A stretch of DNA of 64,000 bases from RGIG3159 sp034927685 (GCA_034927685.1 JAYFPO010000009.1:1-64000); one strand, 5' to 3'. Numbered from the stretch's first letter, positions 24,709-33,162 are shown. Notes: a model not told the origin generated them from the sequence alone. Program-made: numbers and translations.

Positions 24709-25599
24709 ATGATAAACGGGCTTTTGCTGGCATTTTCCATCACTTGCGGCGTGACTGGCAGCGGATTTCGTTACCGGATTGCCAGGGATTCGCTGAAAAC
24801 CATGGGGGACAACGCGGCATTTAATCTGATCCTGTCGCTTGTCTGCATCCTGGTGATGGCTGTTGCAGGCGGCCTGCGGCGGCCCTCACTGCTGACACTG
24901 CTGCTGTCTGTAGTGTTCGGACTCCTGATTATTCTGGCTGGCCTTTCCTCTGTCGCGGCCATGCACAACGGGCCAATGACCCTGTCGGTGCTCATCAGCC
25001 TCTGCGGCACACTCATTCCGACTACAGTCGGTTCCCTCCTCTGGAGAGAACCCGTGACGCCCTTCCAGATTGCCGGCATTGTCCTGATGCTGCTGTCGAT
25101 GGCGCTGGTGCTGAATCCCACAGTGAATTCCAAAATCACGGCCCGGTGGATCGCCTGGGCGCTGGCGTCCTTCCTGCTCAACGGTCTCATCGGCCTGACA
25201 CAAAAAATCCAAAGCACGTCGATTTATGCCGACGAAAAAATGCAGTTTTTGTTTTGGTCGTTCGTCATCAGCGCCTTGTTTCTGCTTGGCTATCTGCTGG
25301 CGATCCGGCGGGCGCGACCGGGCGCTTGTGTTGGCTGCTCCTTCCGTGGAAAACTGGGCGCCGGCGCGGTGCTGGTTGGCCTGACAAACGCCGCGCAGCA
25401 TATCATCAATTTGATTCTGGTGGGGCTCATTCCCGCGGCTGTTTTTTTCCCGATCTGCAATGGTGGAAATATTCTTCTGACCGGCCTGATGGGCGCGGTG
25501 GTCTTCAAGGAGCGGATGACGCGATGGCAGATCGTCGGCTTTGTTCTGGGCATTTTTGCCATCCTGCTGGTGGCCAACGTCGCGTCCGCCTTTTCATAA
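24709..25599 (+). CDS. DMT/EamA-type membrane transporter
   Basis: A 296-residue protein with ten predicted hydrophobic helices in two repeated halves, the drug/metabolite transporter (EamA-like) layout. The first half ends SLLWREPVTPFQIAGIVLM and the second ends AVVFKERMTRWQIVGFVLG. This duplicated 'E-x-x-T-x-x-Q-x-x-G' end motif is diagnostic of the fold. The ATG at 24709 has GGGAGG at 6 nt; the ATG at 24703 is too close to it. It is a single gene with its own promoter. Substrate unknown. Confidence 0.85.
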   Translation: MINGLLLAFSITCGVTGSGFRYRIARDSLKTMGDNAAFNLILSLVCILVMAVAGGLRRPSLLTLLLSVVFGLLIILAGLSSVAAMHNGPMTLSVLISLCGTLIPTTVGSLLWREPVTPFQIAGIVLMLLSMALVLNPTVNSKITARWIAWALASFLLNGLIGLTQKIQSTSIYADEKMQFLFWSFVISALFLLGYLLAIRRARPGACVGCSFRGKLGAGAVLVGLTNAAQHIINLILVGLIPAAVFFPICNGGNILLTGLMGAVVFKERMTRWQIVGFVLGIFAILLVANVASAFS

Positions 25600-25665
25600 A
25601 AAGAGCGTTACCGATCTTGATGTGGGCGTCTCATCCTGAAAACACTGGCGTCCTTGGAACAAAAT

Positions 25666-25728
25666 GAATTCCTATTGACATGTGGGGGATTATATGGTAT
25701 GTTTCTCCTAGAGAATAAGTAGGAATTC
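25666..25728 (+). promoter_or_regulatory. nifS-nifU promoter flanked by a 9-bp inverted repeat
   Basis: TTGACA at 25675-25680 and TATGTT at 25698-25703 have a 17-bp spacer. GAATTCCTA (25666-25674) just before the -35 and TAGGAATTC (25720-25728) after the start site are exact inverted copies. GGAATT elements recall sites of Rrf2-type regulators (IscR/CymR family), so Fe-S or cysteine-linked control is a reasonable inference. No regulator gene is adjacent. Confidence 0.65.
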
Positions 25729-25759
25729 AAACCTGCAAGGATGAATCGAGGTAATTCAC

Positions 25760-26950
25760 ATGATGGTTTATGCGGATAATGCGGCTACCACCTGTGTCAG
25801 CAAGGCGGCGCTGGACGCAATGATGCCTTATCTGACCACCTATTACGGCAACCCCTCCAGCCTGTACGCCTTTGCCCAGGAGGCCAAGGAGGCGCTGGAG
25901 CACGCCCGGGAGACCGTGGCGCGGCTGATCGGCGCTGCGGACCCCCGCGAAATTTATTTCACCTCCGGCGGCAGCGAGGCAGACAATCAGGCGCTTTGCT
26001 CCGCAGCTTATGCCGGCGCAAAAAAAGGGAAAAAGCATCTGATCTCCACGACATTTGAGCACCACGCCGTGCTGCACACGCTGGATCAGCTGGAGAAGCG
26101 GGGATTTGAGGTGACGCTGCTGCCGGTCCATGAGGACGGCGTGGTCCGCCTCGAGGATCTGCGGGCCGCCATCCGCGAGGATACGGCGCTGGTAAGCGTC
26201 ATGTTTGCCAACAATGAGATCGGCACGGTCCAGCCCATCCGAGAGATCGGGGCACTCTGCCGGGAGAAGGGGATTCCTTTCCACTGTGACGCGGTGCAGG
26301 CCATGGGCCATATCCCGGTCGACGTGCAGGCGATGAACATCGACATGCTCTCTCTCTCGGGGCACAAGTTCCACGCGCCCAAGGGCGTCGGCGTGCTCTA
26401 CGCGAAGCGGGGTTTGCCGCTTGTCAATATCATTGAGGGCGGCGCCCAGGAACGCGGCAAGCGGGCCGGCACCGAGAACATCCCCGGCATTGTCGCGCTG
26501 GCGGCGGCGCTGGAGGACTCCATTGCCCACATGGAGGAAAACACGGCGAAGATCATCCCCATGCGGGATAAGCTCTTCGCGGAGCTGCAAAAAATTCCCC
26601 ACAGCAGGATCAACGGCTCTCTGGAACACCATGTTCCCGGCACTGTCAACATGTGCTTTGAGGGCATTGAAGGCGAGAGTCTGCTGCTGCTGCTGGACCG
26701 GAACGGTATCTGCGCCTCTTCCGGCTCCGCCTGCACCTCCGGCTCGCTGGACCCCAGCCATGTGCTGCTGGCGCTGGGCCTGCCCCACGAGGTGGCGCAC
26801 GGTTCCCTGCGGCTCTCCATCGGCGAATACAACACCATGGAGGAAATCGATCATATTATCCAGGTCGTGCCGGAGGTCGTCTCCTACCTGCGCGATATGT
26901 CCCCGGTGTGGGACGAGCTACAGAAGGGCGAACGGCCCCATCTGATTTGA
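25760..26950 (+). CDS. nifS: Cysteine desulfurase
   Basis: A 396-residue class V PLP enzyme that removes sulfur from cysteine as a persulfide for Fe-S cluster building. The PLP lysine is Lys203 in SLSGHKFHAPKG. The catalytic Cys325 lies in SSGSACTSG, and TSGGSEADNQAL is the cofactor-phosphate loop. The short SSGSACTSG loop and partner gene place it with the NifS/IscS (group I) enzymes. It is followed 21 bp later by the scaffold gene, forming a two-gene operon. Confidence 0.95.
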   Translation: MMVYADNAATTCVSKAALDAMMPYLTTYYGNPSSLYAFAQEAKEALEHARETVARLIGAADPREIYFTSGGSEADNQALCSAAYAGAKKGKKHLISTTFEHHAVLHTLDQLEKRGFEVTLLPVHEDGVVRLEDLRAAIREDTALVSVMFANNEIGTVQPIREIGALCREKGIPFHCDAVQAMGHIPVDVQAMNIDMLSLSGHKFHAPKGVGVLYAKRGLPLVNIIEGGAQERGKRAGTENIPGIVALAAALEDSIAHMEENTAKIIPMRDKLFAELQKIPHSRINGSLEHHVPGTVNMCFEGIEGESLLLLLDRNGICASSGSACTSGSLDPSHVLLALGLPHEVAHGSLRLSIGEYNTMEEIDHIIQVVPEVVSYLRDMSPVWDELQKGERPHLI

Positions 26951-26971
26951 GAGAACGGGAGGAATTTAAAA

Positions 26972-27412
26972 ATGGCACTTTACAGTGAAAAGGTGATGGA
27001 TCATTTCGAGCATCCCCGCAATGTCGGCAAAATGGACGACGCGGACGGGATCGGCGAGGTCGGCAACGTCAAATGCGGCGATATCATGCGGATGTATATC
27101 AAGGTCAAGGACGGCGTGATTACGGACGCCAAGTTTAACACCTTCGGCTGCGGCTCCGCGATCGCCACTTCCTCCATCGCCACAGAGATGATTAAGGGGA
27201 AGCCGGTGGACGAAGCGCTGAAGCTGTCCAACAAGGCTGTTGTCGAGGCGCTGGACGGGTTGCCTGCCTATAAGCTTCATTGCTCCGTGCTGGCGGAGGA
27301 GGCGGTCCGGGCCGCCGTCAAGGACTACTACGACAAGAACGGTATCACCTACGACAAGGACGAGTTCTGCGACCATGACTGCGCCGCCTGCCACGCGCAC
27401 GAACGGCTGTAA
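26972..27412 (+). CDS. nifU: NifU/IscU-type Fe-S cluster scaffold
   Basis: A 146-residue protein with the three cluster ligands Cys35 (VKCGD), Cys60 (FGCGSA) and Cys104 (LHCS), and Asp37 beside the first. This is the N-terminal NifU/IscU domain without the C-terminal NifU ferredoxin and Nfu parts. An unusual tail, EFCDHDCAACHAHE, adds three Cys and two His, and might bind another metal. It receives sulfur from the desulfurase encoded just upstream. Confidence 0.93.
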   Translation: MALYSEKVMDHFEHPRNVGKMDDADGIGEVGNVKCGDIMRMYIKVKDGVITDAKFNTFGCGSAIATSSIATEMIKGKPVDEALKLSNKAVVEALDGLPAYKLHCSVLAEEAVRAAVKDYYDKNGITYDKDEFCDHDCAACHAHERL

Positions 27413-27455
27413 CCTGATAGGCGCCATGGCGCCGCTCGCACCCGTATACTAGTTT

Positions 27456-27494
27456 GGGCGTCAGTGTTCCCCGGAAAGAGGAACGCTGACGCCC
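27456..27494. terminator. Bidirectional terminator between nifU and obgE
   Basis: A 15-bp stem (27456-27470 with 27480-27494), with one G-T wobble, around a 9-nt loop between two convergent genes. The minus-strand exit reads AAACTAG rather than a T-run, and the plus-strand exit reads TTGGCT, so it is hairpin-rich but T-poor. Confidence 0.7.
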
Positions 27495-27515
27495 TTGGCT
27501 TATGGCTGGCGAAGG

Positions 27516-28790
27516 CTACCGTTCGTAGTCAAACTCGTAGTCGTAAATACTGACGGCATCGCCATCTTCAATGCCCATCTCCTCCAGCCGCTCGAAAAGG
27601 CCGGATTTGCGGAGCTGACGGTCGAAGTAGTTGCGAGACTCGCTGTCACTGAAATTGATGTCGCCGACGAGCTGTGCCAGCCAGCTGCCCTCGATGACCC
27701 ACAGATCACCGTCGTGTTGGATGCGTAGCTCGTGCGCGTCGCCGGCCTCGCGGAGCGGCTTCACATACTCCGGCTCGTAGACCATCACCGGCGGCAGCGT
27801 GCGGAGCGTTTCGGCCACACGCCGCATGAGCTCGCGGGTGCCCTGGTGCGTTGCGGCGGAAATCTCGTAGTAGGGAATCCCCCGGGCTTCCACATACGCG
27901 CGGAGCCGCCGCGCGTTGTCGCTGCCCTCCGGCAGCAGGTCTGCCTTGTTGGCGGCTACCAGCATGGGCCGCGACGCCAGCGCGGGAGAATATTGCCGCA
28001 GCTCGACGCTCAACTTCTCAAAATCCTCGATGGGGTCCCGATCTTCGCTGCCGGAGATGTCCACGACGTGCAGAAGCAGGCGGCAGCGGTCGATGTGGCG
28101 CAGGAAATCGTGGCCGAGACCGGCCCCTTCCGCCGCGCCCTCGATGATGCCGGGGATGTCCGCCATGACGAAGGATACGCCTTCGTCCACATAGATGACG
28201 CCCAGATTGGGGTAGAGCGTCGTAAAGTGATAGTTGGCGATCTTTGGATGTGCGCCGGAGGTCACGGACAGCAGCGTAGACTTACCCACGTTGGGAAAGC
28301 CAACCAGCCCCACATCGGCCAGCAGCTTGAGCTCCAGAATGACGTTGTGCTCCTCGCCGGGAAGGCCGGACTTGGCAAAGTTTGGGACCTGCCGCGTGGG
28401 GGTGGCAAAGTGTTTATTGCCCCAGCCGCCGCGTCCGCCCCGGCAAAGAATATAATCCTCTGAGTCGGACATATCCTTGATGACTTCGCCGGTTTCCGCA
28501 TCCCGGATTACCGTGCCACGGGGTACCTTGATGAGAAGGTCCTCGCCCCGCTTCCCGGATTTCATGCCCCCCTGGCCGTCCTGGCCGTGCGGGGCGGTGT
28601 ATTTCAGCTTATAACGAAAGTCCATCAGCGTTGACATATTGTCATCGACGCGCAGGACAATGCTGCCGCCCTTGCCGCCGTCGCCGCCGTCGGGGCCGCC
28701 TGCCGCCACATATTTTTCGCGCCGGAACGCTACCGCGCCGTTGCCGCCGTTTCCTGCGCGGACGGAAATCTGCACCTTATCCACAAACAT
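27516..28790 (-). CDS. obgE: GTPase ObgE/CgtA
   Basis: A 424-residue ribosome-assembly GTPase in three parts: the glycine-rich Obg domain (residues 1-158), the G domain with P-loop GFPNVGKSTLL (about 165-175), DIPG and NKAD motifs, and a C-terminal OCT domain (about 345-424). The ATG at 28790 follows AAAGGAG; the longer frame to 28829 is read from within the upstream terminator hairpin and is rejected. It sits in the conserved rplU-prp-rpmA-obgE order of Firmicutes. Confidence 0.96.
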   Translation of the reverse strand: MFVDKVQISVRAGNGGNGAVAFRREKYVAAGGPDGGDGGKGGSIVLRVDDNMSTLMDFRYKLKYTAPHGQDGQGGMKSGKRGEDLLIKVPRGTVIRDAETGEVIKDMSDSEDYILCRGGRGGWGNKHFATPTRQVPNFAKSGLPGEEHNVILELKLLADVGLVGFPNVGKSTLLSVTSGAHPKIANYHFTTLYPNLGVIYVDEGVSFVMADIPGIIEGAAEGAGLGHDFLRHIDRCRLLLHVVDISGSEDRDPIEDFEKLSVELRQYSPALASRPMLVAANKADLLPEGSDNARRLRAYVEARGIPYYEISAATHQGTRELMRRVAETLRTLPPVMVYEPEYVKPLREAGDAHELRIQHDGDLWVIEGSWLAQLVGDINFSDSESRNYFDRQLRKSGLFERLEEMGIEDGDAVSIYDYEFDYER

Positions 28791-28815
28791 GAGACGTTCT
28801 CCTTTCCAGATACAA

Positions 28816-28849
28816 AAAATCCCGAACATCTGAGTATGTTCGGGATTTT
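28816..28849 (-). terminator. Intra-operon terminator between rpmA and obgE
   Basis: A 14-bp perfect stem (28816-28829 with 28836-28849), 6-nt loop, with a TTTTTT run on the minus strand. It starts 7 bp after the rpmA stop and probably reduces obgE transcript relative to the ribosomal protein genes. Confidence 0.85.
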
Positions 28850-28855
28850 CTTCCT

Positions 28856-29140
28856 TTACTGCTCGATGGAATAAACAGAGACCATCTTGCGGTCCTTGTC
28901 CATCCGCTCAAAGCGAACCTTGCCGTCCACCAGGGCGAACAGGGTGTCGTCGGAGCCGATGCCGACATTGTTACCCGGATGGATATGGGTGCCTCTCTGC
29001 CGCACCAGAATATTGCCGGCCAGAACAAACTGACCGTCGGCACGCTTCACGCCCAGACGCTTGGACTCGGAGTCACGGCCGTTTTTGGTGGAGCCGCCGC
29101 CCTTTTTATGCGCGAAGAATTGAAAACTAATCTGAAACAT
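28856..29140 (-). CDS. rpmA: 50S ribosomal protein L27
   Basis: A 94-residue L27 with the conserved core SESKRLGVKRADGQFV and GTHIHPGNNVGIG. The start MFQISFQFFAHKKGGGS carries the nine-residue N-terminal extension known from Firmicutes, which the protease Prp removes after the Phe-Phe pair to expose the AHKKG end that reaches the peptidyl-transferase centre. The protease gene lies immediately upstream on the same strand (4-bp gap). Confidence 0.97.
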   Translation of the reverse strand: MFQISFQFFAHKKGGGSTKNGRDSESKRLGVKRADGQFVLAGNILVRQRGTHIHPGNNVGIGSDDTLFALVDGKVRFERMDKDRKMVSVYSIEQ

Positions 29141-29144
29141 GGTG

Positions 29145-29471
29145 TTACACCTCCATAACTTCGATATAATCGGGGTAGTCGTCCCGAAGACTGCACAGCG
29201 TCAGCATCAGACCCGCCAGAATAGCCTGTACGGCGTCCTCGCTGTCCTCGCAGGAGCTTGGGAGCTTTACAGTGATCCGGGCCTCGTCCTCCTGCACCCT
29301 GACCTTGGCGTTTACGCCCAGCACGTCCACAATGGTCGTGATGGTCAGATGCACGGCGGCGGATACGGCGGCGCAGACAATGTCCGTGCCCGCTTCCCCA
29401 TAGCCGCTGTGGCCCGATGAGCAGAATCCGTCGATTCTGTCGTCCGGACTGAAAAATTCAATGCTGGTCAT
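29145..29471 (-). CDS. prp: Ribosomal-processing cysteine protease Prp
   Basis: A 108-residue Prp (YsxB) protein, located as usual between rplU and rpmA. The catalytic His21 is in SSGHSGYGEAGTDIVCAAVS and the Cys33 is in the same segment, with Asp30 between, matching the His/Cys dyad of the family. It trims the N-terminal extension of L27 seen in the next gene, an essential step in Firmicutes. Its start overlaps the rplU stop by 1 nt. Confidence 0.93.
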   Translation of the reverse strand: MTSIEFFSPDDRIDGFCSSGHSGYGEAGTDIVCAAVSAAVHLTITTIVDVLGVNAKVRVQEDEARITVKLPSSCEDSEDAVQAILAGLMLTLCSLRDDYPDYIEVMEV

Positions 29472-29782
29472 CAGAACGCAATCTTTTCAATCTGCACCTT
29501 GGTATAAGGCTGTCTGTGGCCCTGGCAGCTCTTGGAGTCCTTCTTGGCGCGATACTTAAAAACGCGGATTTTTTTGCCCCGGCCGTTCTTCAGAACCTTG
29601 GCCTCGACTGCTGCGCCGGACAGAACAGGAGCGCCGAACTTGGAGTTCTCGCCGTCCAGAATCGCCAGAACCTGATCGAAGGTTACGGTTGCGTCGGCTT
29701 CTGCATTCAGCTTTTCAATGAAAACGACGTCGCCTTCCTTGACATTATACTGTTTACCGCCGGTAACGATAATTGCTTGCAT
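29471..29782 (-). CDS. rplU: 50S ribosomal protein L21
   Basis: A 103-residue L21: MQAIIVTGGKQYNVKEGDVV at the N terminus, FDQVLAI, and the C-terminal KSCQGHRQPYTKVQIEKI. First gene of the rplU-prp-rpmA-obgE operon, with a strong promoter about 85-110 bp upstream and a leader that could carry autoregulation. Confidence 0.97.
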   Translation of the reverse strand: MQAIIVTGGKQYNVKEGDVVFIEKLNAEADATVTFDQVLAILDGENSKFGAPVLSGAAVEAKVLKNGRGKKIRVFKYRAKKDSKSCQGHRQPYTKVQIEKIAF

Positions 29783-29858
29783 GGTTGCACCTACCTTTTT
29801 TCGTAGACTCGCTCTGAAGGTGTGGACGCTTGTCCAGCTTAAACCTCTTCAACGCGGC
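29783..29858 (-). promoter_or_regulatory. rplU leader RNA, possible L21 autoregulatory region
   Basis: About 76 nt of transcribed leader lies between the promoter and the L21 start codon. It contains short complementary stretches (GCTGGACAAGCGTCCA) and ends in a run AAAAAAGG before the ribosome site. Structured leaders of this gene are known in Firmicutes (L21 leader), but I cannot confirm the motif by eye. Confidence 0.4.
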
Positions 29859-29864
29859 TTTCCA

Positions 29865-29893
29865 ATTATAGCATCCTGCCTATGGGAAGTCAA
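29865..29893 (-). promoter_or_regulatory. Promoter of the rplU-prp-rpmA-obgE operon
   Basis: On the minus strand, TTGACT (29893-29888), 17-bp spacer, perfect TATAAT (29870-29865). A near-consensus sigma-A promoter, as expected for ribosomal protein genes. Confidence 0.85.
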
Positions 29894-30026
29894 ACCTTTT
29901 TTGAACATAAATCGGACAATTTCGCGGATATTTTGCAATGGCGGGACAAAACGCAGATAGTATTTGACCATCCCGGACGACTTTGGTATAGTAAGCAAAG
30001 AATGAAATGGGGAAATCGGTGATGGC

Positions 30027-31019
30027 ATGAAAAAATGGGCGGCTGTTTTGCTGTCTGCGCTGCTGTTGCTTGCACTGGGCGGCTGCGGCGAGGCAAAGAG
30101 CTATACAAAGGATCTGTTCTCCATGGACACGGTGATGAGCCTCACGGTCTATGGGAGCGACGCGCGGGATGCAGCCGAGGCCGCCGCCACACGCATTACG
30201 GCGCTCGAGGCGGAGCTGTCCGTCACAAAGGAGGACAGCGAGATCGCCCGCCTCAACCGGGACGGGCGCTGTGCGCTGTCCGACGACGCGGAGACGCTGC
30301 TGACGCGCAGCCTTGCGCTGGAGGAGGAGACCGGCGGCGCGTTTTCCCCGGCGCTCTATTCGCTGGTCTCCCTCTGGGGCTTTACCACCGGGTCCTACCG
30401 GGTGCCGGCAGACGCGGAAATCCAGACCGTTCTCGCGCAGATCCGCGCCGGGTCTCTGACCGTGGCGGACGGGACTGCCATCGCGGACGGCGTGCAGGTA
30501 GATCTCGGAGCCGTCGCCAAAGGCTACGCGGCGGCAGAGGCGGCGGCGGTTTTGAAGGAACAGGGCGTGACCTCGGCGGTTCTGTCGCTGGGGGGGAACG
30601 TCCAGACTGTGGGCCTGAAGCCGGACGGCAGCCTCTGGCATATCGGCATCCGCGACCCGCAGAATGAGAGCGAAAATCTGGGTGTTCTGGAGGTGGGCGA
30701 GACGGCGGTGGTGACCTCCGGCGGCTACCAGCGGTATTTTGAGGAGGACGGCGTGCGCTATATCCACATTATGGATCCCGCTACCGGTTACCCGGCGGAC
30801 AGCGGGCTCTCCTCCGTCACCATCGTCACAACGGACGGCTTCCTTGCCGACGGCCTCTCTACGGCGCTTTACGTGATGGGCCTGGACCGTGCTTCGGAAT
30901 TCTGGCGCGGCCGGGACGATTTCGAAGCCGTGCTGGTGACGGACGGCGGGGAAATCTATGTGACGGAGGGCCTGCAGGGCAGCTTCTCCGGCGGGGAGTT
31001 TACGGTGATCGCCAGATGA
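30027..31019 (+). CDS. apbE: FAD:protein FMN transferase (ApbE), lipoprotein
   Basis: A 330-residue exported lipoprotein. The signal peptide MKKWAAVLLSALLLLALGGC ends in a lipobox with Cys20. The ApbE domain shows FSMDTVMSLTVYG, the GALAKGYAA-like VDLGAVAKGYAAAEAA segment, SLGGNVQTVG, and the late HIMDPATGYPADSGLSSVT metal/FAD loop. ApbE attaches FMN to Thr in flavoproteins such as NqrB/RnfD/RnfG. No Rnf or Nqr genes lie in the window. It overlaps the next gene by 4 nt. Confidence 0.93.
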   Translation: MKKWAAVLLSALLLLALGGCGEAKSYTKDLFSMDTVMSLTVYGSDARDAAEAAATRITALEAELSVTKEDSEIARLNRDGRCALSDDAETLLTRSLALEEETGGAFSPALYSLVSLWGFTTGSYRVPADAEIQTVLAQIRAGSLTVADGTAIADGVQVDLGAVAKGYAAAEAAAVLKEQGVTSAVLSLGGNVQTVGLKPDGSLWHIGIRDPQNESENLGVLEVGETAVVTSGGYQRYFEEDGVRYIHIMDPATGYPADSGLSSVTIVTTDGFLADGLSTALYVMGLDRASEFWRGRDDFEAVLVTDGGEIYVTEGLQGSFSGGEFTVIAR

Positions 31020-31366
31020 AAACAAAGTATTGGATCGGCCTCTTTGCCGGTCTGCTTCTTCTCAGCGCGACGGCGGCGCTGCTGCTTTCCCGCAGCGGCG
31101 GCGCGCGGGCCGAAATCTGGTCCGACGGAACGCTGCTCTACACGGTGGACCTCAGCCGGGACCAGACCTTCACGGTGGAGTCGGCAGAGGGAAGCAATAC
31201 CGTGACGGTTCAGGACGGAACCATCGCCGTGACGGCGGCAACCTGCCCTGATCAGATCTGTGTGAGGCGGGGACACTGCGCCGGAGGCGCACCCATCATC
31301 TGCCTGCCGAACCGACTGGTCATCCGCTTCGTGGGGGAAGCACAGACCGACGCCACAGTTGGATAG
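31016..31366 (+). CDS. NusG domain II-containing membrane-anchored protein
   Basis: A 116-residue protein with an N-terminal membrane anchor (KYWIGLFAGLLLLSATAALLLS) and an external NusG-domain-II beta fold. The TCPDQICVRRGHCAGGAPIICLPNRLVI segment (about residues 78-105) is the Cys-rich signature of this family. It is usually found beside ApbE or Rnf-type genes and is thought to be accessory to extracytoplasmic redox or heme proteins; its function is unproven. Translationally coupled to apbE by a 4-nt overlap. Confidence 0.88.
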   Translation: MKTKYWIGLFAGLLLLSATAALLLSRSGGARAEIWSDGTLLYTVDLSRDQTFTVESAEGSNTVTVQDGTIAVTAATCPDQICVRRGHCAGGAPIICLPNRLVIRFVGEAQTDATVG

Positions 31367-31487
31367 GCATTTGCGCCTGGCTTTTCCGGATTTCCGGAGA
31401 GCTGGGCGCTTCTTTTGTGCAATCGAACCAAACCAAAATTGCAAAATGGTGTATAACGCTGAATTCCAAAAATGTGCAGAAAAAGGA

Positions 31488-31517
31488 TTGAAAAATTGAA
31501 AACGACGGTGTTATAAT
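31488..31517 (+). promoter_or_regulatory. Promoter of the sugar ABC transporter cluster
   Basis: TTGAAA (31488-31493), 18-bp spacer, perfect TATAAT (31512-31517), about 70 bp before the binding-protein ATG. A LacI-type operator follows immediately downstream. Confidence 0.8.
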
Positions 31518-31532
31518 ACGGACATAAGGAAG

Positions 31533-31546
31533 TGGAAACGTTTCCA
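31533..31546. promoter_or_regulatory. LacI-family operator
   Basis: A perfect 14-bp palindrome TGGAAACGTTTCCA with central CG, the hallmark of LacI/GalR sites. Its flanks GGAAG...CTTCC extend the dyad to 24-25 bp. It begins about 16 bp after the -10 box, a position suited to repression. The LacI gene at 34954 in the same cluster is the likely ligand-responsive repressor. Confidence 0.75.
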
Positions 31547-31587
31547 ACTTCCAATAGGAACACAAGAATTGTGAGGAGGAAAATAGA

Positions 31588-32967
31588 ATGAAGAAACTGA
31601 TCGCGCTGCTTCTGGCGGCCATGATGGTTCTGGGTCTGGTCGCCTGCGGGTCCACCAGCGGCGGAACCACCACGGAGACGACGGGAACCACTGCTGCGGC
31701 GGAGACCACTGCCAAAGAGACCGCGGCGGCCACCACTGCGGCCAAAACCGCGGAAGGCTCCGTCTACTATCTGAACTTTAAGCCCGAGGCGGACGCAGCC
31801 TGGCAGAAGCTGGCAGCTACTTACACGGAGCAGACCGGCGTTCCAGTGACGGTTGTCACTGCCGCGTCCGGCGACTACGACAACATGCTGACGGCTGAGA
31901 TGGACAAGAGCGAAGCGCCCACTCTGTTCCAGTGCGGCAACCAGGGCGCAATCAACACCTGGGGCGACTACTGCTACGACCTGAAGGATACCGATGTTTA
32001 CAAGGAGATGACCACCGACTCCTTCAACCTGACCGGCGAGAACGGCGAGGTTCTCTCCATCGGCTACTGCTATGAATGCTTCGGCATCATTGTCAACAAG
32101 GCACTGCTGGAGAAGGCCGGCCATTCTCTGGATGAGATCACCAACTTTGAGACGCTGAAGACTGTGGCGGACGATATCCATGCGAACGCCGCGACGCTGG
32201 GCTTCGACGCGTTCACCTCCGCCGGCCTGGACAGCTCCTCCTCCTGGCGGTTCTCCGGCCATCTGGCCAACATGCCGCTCTTCTATGAATTCCGTGACGA
32301 CGGCGTGACCGCGCAGCCCGCCACCATCACCGGCAAGTATCTGGACAACTATAAGGATATCTGGGATCTGTACACCACCGACACCGCCACCACCGGCGCC
32401 GCGCTGACGACCGCAACCGGCGACCAGGCCGAGGCCGAATTTGGCAAGAGCGAGGCTGTCTTCTATCAGAATGGCTCCTGGGAGTATGCAAATCTGGTCA
32501 CCGACACGGCCAAGGGCTTCCTGATGAACTCCGATGATCTGGCTATGATTCCGATTTACTGCGGCGTGGAAGGCGAAGAGGACGCCGGTCTCTGCTGCGG
32601 CACTGAGAACTGCTGGGCAGTCAATAAAGAGGCTTCCGAGGAAGACATTCAGGCGACCCTGGACTTCATGTACTGGGTTGTCACCTCCGACAAGGGCACC
32701 GCCATGATGGCGGAGCAGTTCGGGCCCTGCCCGTTCAAGAACGCCAAAGAGCCGGAGAACGTGTTCTTTGCGCAGGCCAATGATTACACCGCTGACGGCA
32801 AGTACGTTGTGACCTGGGCCTTCAACTACACGCCTGCTGTGGACGACTGGAGAGCCGGCGTGGTGGACGCGCTGACGCAGTACACCGCAGGTACGGGCAG
32901 TTGGGATTCGGTCAAGACCGCGTTTGTGGACGGCTGGGCCACCCAGTATGCCACAGAAAACGGATAA
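31588..32967 (+). CDS. Sugar ABC transporter substrate-binding lipoprotein
   Basis: A 459-residue extracellular binding protein of the MalE/type-1 family. A lipoprotein signal MKKLIALLLAAMMVLGLVAC leads to a Ser/Thr/Gly-rich linker (residues 21-55), then the two-lobe binding fold with YYLNFKPEADAAW and the hinge AVFYQNGSWEYANL. The gene is preceded by GTGAGGAGG. Neighbouring 4-alpha-glucanotransferase suggests maltodextrins or related alpha-glucosides (inference). A strong hairpin after it should raise its level over the permeases. No ATPase gene is present; a shared MsmX-like ATPase elsewhere is implied. Confidence 0.92.
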   Translation: MKKLIALLLAAMMVLGLVACGSTSGGTTTETTGTTAAAETTAKETAAATTAAKTAEGSVYYLNFKPEADAAWQKLAATYTEQTGVPVTVVTAASGDYDNMLTAEMDKSEAPTLFQCGNQGAINTWGDYCYDLKDTDVYKEMTTDSFNLTGENGEVLSIGYCYECFGIIVNKALLEKAGHSLDEITNFETLKTVADDIHANAATLGFDAFTSAGLDSSSSWRFSGHLANMPLFYEFRDDGVTAQPATITGKYLDNYKDIWDLYTTDTATTGAALTTATGDQAEAEFGKSEAVFYQNGSWEYANLVTDTAKGFLMNSDDLAMIPIYCGVEGEEDAGLCCGTENCWAVNKEASEEDIQATLDFMYWVVTSDKGTAMMAEQFGPCPFKNAKEPENVFFAQANDYTADGKYVVTWAFNYTPAVDDWRAGVVDALTQYTAGTGSWDSVKTAFVDGWATQYATENG

Positions 32968-32983
32968 TGGAAGCATTCACGCA

Positions 32984-33014
32984 CGGGGCGAGCGTATTCC
33001 GCTCGCCCCGTTTT
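32984..33014 (+). terminator. Terminator/attenuator between binding protein and permeases
   Basis: An 11-bp GC-rich stem (32984-32994 with 33000-33010), 5-nt loop, then TTTT. Partial termination here would favour excess binding protein. Confidence 0.8.
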
Positions 33015-33092
33015 CTGAAACCGGGGACGCCCGGGGGCGACGTCCCGCTGCCGCGCGGAGCGGGGCCCACGCGCGCCGCCGGAATCCGGCAC

Positions 33093-33121
33093 TTGCGCCG
33101 GGGTGTTCCGCGCATTATAAT
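33093..33121 (+). promoter_or_regulatory. Possible internal promoter before the permeases
   Basis: TTGCGC (33093-33098), 17-bp spacer, perfect TATAAT (33116-33121), 42 bp before the permease start. The -35 is weak. It could supply permease transcript past the terminator. Confidence 0.45.
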
Positions 33122-33162
33122 GTAAATACCTTTGCTCACCTATGGTAGATAAGGAGAGTGCC

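Noticed and set aside
31533..31546. CcpA cre site reading of TGGAAACGTTTCCA
   Set aside because: The third base does not fit the cre consensus (W expected) and a dedicated LacI gene is in the operon, so the LacI reading is preferred; dual use cannot be excluded.
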